Part shown: one piece after another, positions 28,931 to 31,923 of the stretch | Layout: every line of letters starts with the position of its first letter | Numbering within the stretch: position 1 is the stretch's first letter | From: Ramlibacter tataouinensis | Lineage (GTDB): Bacteria > Pseudomonadota > Gammaproteobacteria > Burkholderiales > Burkholderiaceae_C | Length of the DNA stretch: 31,923 nt | NCBI GenBank assembly: GCA_002427815.1 | Contig: DIZF01000065.1 | Coordinates: 85,522 to 117,444 of the forward strand | Reading direction: 5' to 3' | The notes under the pieces: generated by a model | Seen by the model: the letters and a program-made list of their open reading frames with translations, nothing else | What the model was told of the DNA's origin: nothing | The model's database searches: none | Translations under genes and position numbers: made by a program

Positions 28931-30595
28931 TTAACCCCTCGTAACGATCCGAATGCAAAGAAGAAACGTCACTGCCATGAACAGTGCACCCAAGCGCGCA
29001 AGCCATACATTGACACTTGAAAACGGCAGCGTTACTGCCGTACCCATTACCGTGACCGTTCGATCAGTCATGCCCGTAGCCGCCCCTAACAATTCGGTCG
29101 ATGAAAAGCTTGACGAGGACACCAGAAACGTCCTATTGCCAGGAAGTGAATTAGTCTGATCGCCCGTTGCCGTCTTTGCCGTGTCATAAACCGCCGATTC
29201 CGGTGTAGGCGCCGAAAGGTCGCACTCAGTCTTGAACGTTGCAGCCGCTACAGCACATTGCACCGCATCCCCCGAGCAAGCAGGAGCCGAGCCACACGAG
29301 CCAGAAAACGTTGAATCGAACGCCTTTTTACAGATCGAAGCAGTGGGATTGTTTTTGCAAAAATCATCAACCGGATTAGGTGCAGCGGGCCCAGGTGCGC
29401 CAGGTGCGCCGGGCGCGCCCGGTCCTGCCGGCGAAGCCGCGTTAGACCCGTTTGTCCCATCACGCCCATTCTGGCCAGCAGCGCCCGCAGCACCAGCCGC
29501 CGCCGCATCCCCCGCTGACGCACCGTTCGCAGCAGCAGCACCCGCCGCCGCACCCGCCGCCGCCGCCGCCGCCGCCGTTGACCCATTCGCTGCAGCAGCA
29601 CCCGCCGCCGCCGATGCCGCCATCGATGCCGCAGACTGAGCAGCCGAATCCTTGCCAGCAGCCGCCGCGGCCGCCGCCGCCGCCGTCCCTGCACCCGCAG
29701 CAGCCCCTACCCCCGCCCCGGCCGCACCAGTCCCGCCACCCGCTGTTGATGCCCCAGCCGCCGCCCCAGCCGAAGCAGCCGCCGCCGCACCGCCACCGCC
29801 ACCCCCGTACACATACGCCGACGCAGCTGCACCAGCCGCCGCACCAGCCGCAGCCGCCACCGCGTCCGAAGCACCCCCCGCTTTTGCCGCCGCCGTAGCC
29901 GCCTGCGCCGCCATTGCCGCCGCTGACGCAGCACGCGCCGCCTTATCCGCAGCTGACTCAGTTGGGATACAGACCGACACACCATTGATCATGCCCGCCG
30001 ACCCAGCACACGCAGGAGGTGCAGGGGAAGCAGACGGAGCAACATAGGTACACGTAGCCCCGTCGGTCACCCCGCCACTCTGGTACATCCACAACACGCT
30101 GCCATTGACCGGAGCGCCACTGCCGAATCCCAAACCGCTATACCCACCAGTATTCATTGGCACATTGCAGCCCACACCCCCAACTGAGACACAAAACGAC
30201 GTAGGTGGCGCCAGATATGAAGCACTGCCGACCGGCACCCACTCCATTGGCTTTGAAAACGAGAACGAATCACCCGCCGTGCACGACACCGTCACCGAAA
30301 TGATCCCCTCAGAGCCCGTAATGCCCGGATAATCCACGCCGTTTTTTGTGTCCGTGTACACCTCACTGCAGGTCGCGGGTGAAACGTAAGATACCGATGT
30401 CACCGTGTACACGTGGGATGGTGGGGTACTTTCCTGCGTTGCTGCCGTCTGTACATCGGTCATATTGCATGCCGCCGCCGCCGTCGTGTACGTGTTTGTG
30501 ACCGCAACATTGTTGATGCGATACATAGTTGTCGCCTGCGCAAACGGAGCGACCAACAACAACGCCAAAAAAACTACGCTGTGAAAATAAGCCAC
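28931..30595 (-). CDS. TspB-like pIII minor coat protein (host adsorption/release protein)
   Basis: Large virion-tip protein, 554 residues from the GTG at 30595. It has a signal peptide (core SVVFLALLLVAPFAQA, about 21 residues), an N-terminal receptor-binding-type domain (about 22-210, with several cysteines), a very long Ala/Gly-rich linker (about 215-375), a short collagen-like stretch (GPGAPGAPGAPGP, to about 405) and a cysteine-rich C-terminal domain (DDFCKNNPTASICKK, then CSGDAVQC) typical of TspB-related phage proteins. A final membrane helix (about 529-548) is followed by RIVTRG. The frame is open to 30730, but the GTG is preceded by GGGGGC and gives a proper signal peptide. It is the best candidate for host binding; the receptor is unknown. 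Confidence 0.88.
   Translation of the reverse strand: MAYFHSVVFLALLLVAPFAQATTMYRINNVAVTNTYTTAAAACNMTDVQTAATQESTPPSHVYTVTSVSYVSPATCSEVYTDTKNGVDYPGITGSEGIISVTVSCTAGDSFSFSKPMEWVPVGSASYLAPPTSFCVSVGGVGCNVPMNTGGYSGLGFGSGAPVNGSVLWMYQSGGVTDGATCTYVAPSASPAPPACAGSAGMINGVSVCIPTESAADKAARAASAAAMAAQAATAAAKAGGASDAVAAAAGAAAGAAASAYVYGGGGGGAAAAASAGAAAGASTAGGGTGAAGAGVGAAAGAGTAAAAAAAAAGKDSAAQSAASMAASAAAGAAAANGSTAAAAAAAGAAAGAAAANGASAGDAAAAGAAGAAGQNGRDGTNGSNAASPAGPGAPGAPGAPGPAAPNPVDDFCKNNPTASICKKAFDSTFSGSCGSAPACSGDAVQCAVAAATFKTECDLSAPTPESAVYDTAKTATGDQTNSLPGNRTFLVSSSSFSSTELLGAATGMTDRTVTVMGTAVTLPFSSVNVWLARLGALFMAVTFLLCIRIVTRG
29381..29953 (-). repeat. Low-complexity Ala/Gly and collagen-like coding repeat within pIII
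   Basis: A region of nearly pure GCN/GGN codons encodes runs of Ala and Gly and, at the 3' end, tandem Gly-Ala-Pro triplets (nine-base units CAGGTGCGC). Such sequence expands and contracts easily and creates long proline- or alanine-rich open frames on the other strand, which I regard as artefacts. It probably forms the flexible linker of the virion tip protein. Confidence 0.8.
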
Positions 30596-30633
30596 GCTGC
30601 CCCCAAGACAGCAATGATGACGAGCAGACCCAT
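30574..30633 (-). CDS. Tiny hydrophobic phage peptide (19 residues), possible pVII/pIX-like
   Basis: The ATG at 30633 is preceded by AAAGG at six bases, a strong ribosome-binding site. It encodes a 19-residue, almost wholly hydrophobic peptide (MGLLVIIAVLGAAWLIFTA) that could span a membrane once. It ends inside the start region of pIII, overlapping its GTG start, so pIII translation may depend on it. Size, hydrophobicity and position between the major coat gene and pIII recall gVII/gIX of M13, whose products are 32-33 residues. Recognition is by position only, as no family match is possible at this length. Confidence 0.6.
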   Translation of the reverse strand: MGLLVIIAVLGAAWLIFTA

Positions 30634-30670
30634 GATTTACCTTTGCGAAACGCCAGAGAATGGCGCTTTG

Positions 30671-30698
30671 AAAAGGCCCCGCACCGAAGCGCAGGACC
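30671..30698 (-). terminator. Terminator with TTCG tetraloop after the major coat gene
   Basis: On the minus strand, GGTCCTGCGC and GTGCGGGGCC pair over ten bases (with some G-T pairs) around a TTCG loop, followed by TTTT. It lies eight bases after the pVIII-like stop. A partial terminator after the major coat gene is the known way in which filamentous phages make far more coat than pIII message, so the placement fits. Confidence 0.75.
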
Positions 30699-30705
30699 AG
30701 CCCGT

Positions 30706-30918
30706 TTAGGCCATGGCGCGGCGAACCCAATGGAACGCTTTGACCGCCAGATAGATCAGCAGCACCGCCGCGCCGACCAGACCAATGGGGGCCGCTTGCG
30801 CCCCGATATCGGTCACAACCGCCGACACATCAATCGCCGCCGCCAGCGCAGGGGCAGCCGTGAACAGGCCGATCAGGAACATGGACACAGCGGCCCAGAG
30901 CATTTTCAGAGCTTTCAT
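30706..30918 (-). CDS. pVIII-like major coat protein
   Basis: Precursor of 70 residues with a signal peptide (MKALKMLWAAVSMFLIGLF..., cleavage after PALA, about residue 26) and a mature part of about 44 residues, the usual size for the filament subunit. The mature chain has an amphipathic N-terminus (AAIDVSAVVTDIG), one membrane helix (about 45-58) and a basic C-terminus (K60, H63, R66, R67) that would face the DNA. It overlaps the previous gene by four bases (ATGA) and is followed by a terminator. A minor coat role cannot be excluded because a second coat-like gene precedes it. Confidence 0.88.
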   Translation of the reverse strand: MKALKMLWAAVSMFLIGLFTAAPALAAAIDVSAVVTDIGAQAAPIGLVGAAVLLIYLAVKAFHWVRRAMA

Positions 30919-31190
30919 TTTTCACTTTCAGAGGTTGGAGAAACGCCATCGATATTCATGGCCCGCAGCACGACCCGAAAGCCGTAACCCACAGCCCACA
31001 CCGCGAGGATGGAACCCGCGATCAATGCCCCGCCAGCAGGGTCAATATTCAAAACATCCAGAGCAGAGAGATCGAAAGTCAGCGTGCAAGCACCGTTACA
31101 AACCGATTGATTGACTGTCTGGGCAAAGACAGGCCCGCCAAGGAAGGCGAGCAGCAGCGCAACGCCGAGAGCAACGAGCCAGCGCAGCAT
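30915..31190 (-). CDS. Small coat-like membrane protein with signal peptide and two cysteines
   Basis: A 91-residue protein with a signal peptide (core LVALGVALLLAFLGG, cleavage near VFA at 23), a short extracytoplasmic part containing C31 and C35 (VCNGAC), a membrane helix (about 54-74) and a charged tail ending SPTSESEK. The general design is like pVIII, but the cysteine pair and the acidic tail differ, so it may be a minor coat protein or an assembly factor. It overlaps the ssDNA-binding gene by one base and the pVIII gene by four, so all three are translated together. The family is not recognised with certainty. Confidence 0.75.
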   Translation of the reverse strand: MLRWLVALGVALLLAFLGGPVFAQTVNQSVCNGACTLTFDLSALDVLNIDPAGGALIAGSILAVWAVGYGFRVVLRAMNIDGVSPTSESEK

Positions 31191-31519
31191 TACGACTTCA
31201 CACCAGCTGCGGCGAGGGTATGAGGCAACCCACCACGAAATGCCGACGCAGGCACCGGCACCAGCCCCTTAAGGACCGCAATCACTTTGCCCTGCATTTC
31301 CCCGTACGTGGGCGCCTCCATGGCGAAGGACGCCGTATAGATGCCGGGCACCGCAGCCGCTTCCAGCCCCTTTGGCACTGTGAGCACACCGACGGCGCCC
31401 GCCTTGCCGGTTTCATCGCGCAGCACGCAATGGGCTTCGCTGATCGAGTAGGGCAGGCCGCTTTTTTTCGCATTGCCCGACTTCGTGTTGACGAGAAGAA
31501 TTTCAAGAATTGTTTGCAT
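31190..31519 (-). CDS. gpV-like phage single-stranded DNA-binding protein
   Basis: Small protein, 109 residues, with a length, position and beta-rich pattern (MQTILEILLVNTKSGNAKKSG, broken here at ISEAHCVLRDETGK and VLTVPKGLEAAAVPGIYTASF) that match the inovirus ssDNA-binding (gpV) type. That protein coats newly made single strands before packaging and can repress translation. The ATG at 31519 is preceded by an AGG element. The frame is open to 31687, and an ATG at 31594 overlaps the stop of an upstream ORF, but the shorter start matches the family. It heads the structural gene block. Confidence 0.75.
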   Translation of the reverse strand: MQTILEILLVNTKSGNAKKSGLPYSISEAHCVLRDETGKAGAVGVLTVPKGLEAAAVPGIYTASFAMEAPTYGEMQGKVIAVLKGLVPVPASAFRGGLPHTLAAAGVKS

Positions 31520-31590
31520 GGATTTACCTATAAGAAGGTGCCGCAGGAGCACGGCGCTTTGTCCCGATACGACGAGACAAACCGCTGTGC

Positions 31591-31737
31591 TCATTCCGAG
31601 CGAGCCACAGCCACCACGCACGCCAGGATCGAATCCAAACGCCGAGGGAAAAACGAAACGTGGCGCATTGGGCAAGCCGACTGCCAACGACCACTAGGAG
31701 TGAGCAGCTGCCCCGCGAAGAAGTGAGGAACCCTCAT
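31591..31737 (-). CDS. Possible small phage ORF of 48 residues
   Basis: An ORF starting MRVPHFFAGQLLTPSGRWQ and ending VAVARSE. Its only support is the arrangement: its ATG overlaps the stop of the 40-residue gene (ATGA), and its own stop overlaps an in-frame ATG of the gpV frame (31594). The composition is unremarkable, and no ribosome-binding site or domain stands out. It may be a chance ORF. Confidence 0.35.
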   Translation of the reverse strand: MRVPHFFAGQLLTPSGRWQSACPMRHVSFFPRRLDSILACVVAVARSE

Positions 31738-31856
31738 ACGAGCACCCACGCCCCACAGGCCGCACACACCACCGCAGCCGCCACCATGAAAAAAGCGCCG
31801 GACAACAGGAACAGTTCCCGCCGCCGACGCCTTGCACGAAATTGATCAAGTGTCAT
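31734..31856 (-). CDS. Small phage membrane protein of 40 residues
   Basis: The ATG at 31856 overlaps the stop of the partial gene to the right (ATGA). The product begins with a basic stretch (MTLDQFRARRRRRELF) followed by a single hydrophobic segment (LLSGAFFMVAAAVVCAAC) and ends GAWVLV, so it would sit once in the inner membrane with the basic end in the cytoplasm. Small proteins of this design are common beside gpV in filamentous phages, but no specific family is recognisable. Confidence 0.6.
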   Translation of the reverse strand: MTLDQFRARRRRRELFLLSGAFFMVAAAVVCAACGAWVLV

Positions 31857-31923
31857 GCCCGACGCTCCCGAATGTGCGCAAACACGATCTTCGCCCCGTC
31901 CCGGAATGCAGTACGCGGCCCAC
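31853..31923 (-). CDS. 3' end of a phage gene running off the right edge
   Basis: The last 22 codons of an ORF entering from the right, ending AKIVFAHIRERRA before a TGA that overlaps the next ATG by four bases. Too little is visible to name it; the position suggests another small phage gene ahead of the gpV block. Confidence 0.5.
   Translation of the reverse strand, partial: GPRTAFRDGAKIVFAHIRERRA

Larger units (their letters stand above)
24702..31923 (-). mobile_element. Inovirus (filamentous phage) prophage, right end beyond the window
   Basis: Signature set: Zot/pI ATPase, TspB-like pIII, DUF2523 pVI, pVIII-type coat protein, gpV-like ssDNA-binding protein, HUH replication protein and a serine recombinase. 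Almost all genes are on the minus strand and many overlap. GC appears lower than in the flanking chromosome. Ralstonia phages RSM1/RSM3 also carry a resolvase-like recombinase instead of relying on host XerCD, so this is probably related in strategy. The left boundary is placed between the CNNM gene and the recombinase; the exact base is uncertain, and the right boundary is not visible. Confidence 0.9.

Noticed and set aside
29232..30047. Long proline- and alanine-rich plus-strand frames opposite pIII
   Set aside because: They are mirror readings of the Ala/Gly codon repeats in pIII; repeats without stops in one frame are open in others.

Overview
The window looks like the chromosome of a high-GC betaproteobacterium, most likely Burkholderiales and close to the Bordetella/Achromobacter group. 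The evidence is a Bug-type solute receptor, a complete Opp-type ABC importer, an ExbB-ExbD-ExbD-TonB cluster and a filamentous prophage resembling those of Ralstonia and Burkholderia. This placement is inference from gene content; no 16S gene or species marker is present.

Layout. (1) 1-9219: peptide uptake. The start of a minus-strand ABC permease runs off the left edge. It is divergent from a plus-strand block with two family-5 solute-binding proteins, OppB and OppC permeases, two ATPases (OppD, OppF) and an MFS exporter. Genes from oppB onward are tightly packed or overlapping. A bidirectional terminator (9280-9304) closes the block. (2) 9324-14697, minus strand: energized outer-membrane uptake, namely exbB, exbD, exbD and tonB in a tight operon, followed by a large TonB-dependent receptor. 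(3) 14907-14982: tRNA-Thr(CGT) with a promoter box and a strong terminator. (4) 15122-21339: a six-gene minus-strand catabolic cluster (two SDR dehydrogenases, a carboxymuconolactone-decarboxylase-like protein, a Bug receptor, a beta-keto acid cleavage enzyme, a quinone-oxidoreductase-like enzyme) divergent from a LysR regulator. The set suggests uptake and oxidation of a hydroxy acid to a beta-keto acid, then acetyl-CoA-dependent cleavage. (5) 21318-22852: a scar of broken genes (truncated NERD protein, serine-resolvase fragment, PilZ protein with an abnormal C-terminus). (6) 22959-24666: crcB fluoride channel and a CNNM/CorC-type CBS-domain transporter. (7) About 24.7 kb to the right edge: an inovirus (filamentous phage) prophage, cut by the window end.

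The prophage is the most interesting part. In its transcription direction (right to left) it carries a partial gene, very small overlapping ORFs, a gpV-like ssDNA-binding protein, a two-cysteine coat-like protein, a pVIII-like major coat protein, a UUCG-loop terminator, a 19-residue hydrophobic peptide, a TspB-like pIII adhesin with a very long Ala/Gly and collagen-like linker, a DUF2523 (pVI-like) protein and a Zot/pI assembly ATPase. Next come two small genes on the opposite strand, an intergenic region with a large nested inverted repeat and other hairpins (candidate origin or packaging signal), a small winged-helix protein, an HUH replication protein and a serine recombinase that probably integrates the phage. 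The recombinase ends next to the left boundary, about 50 bp upstream of the CNNM gene start.
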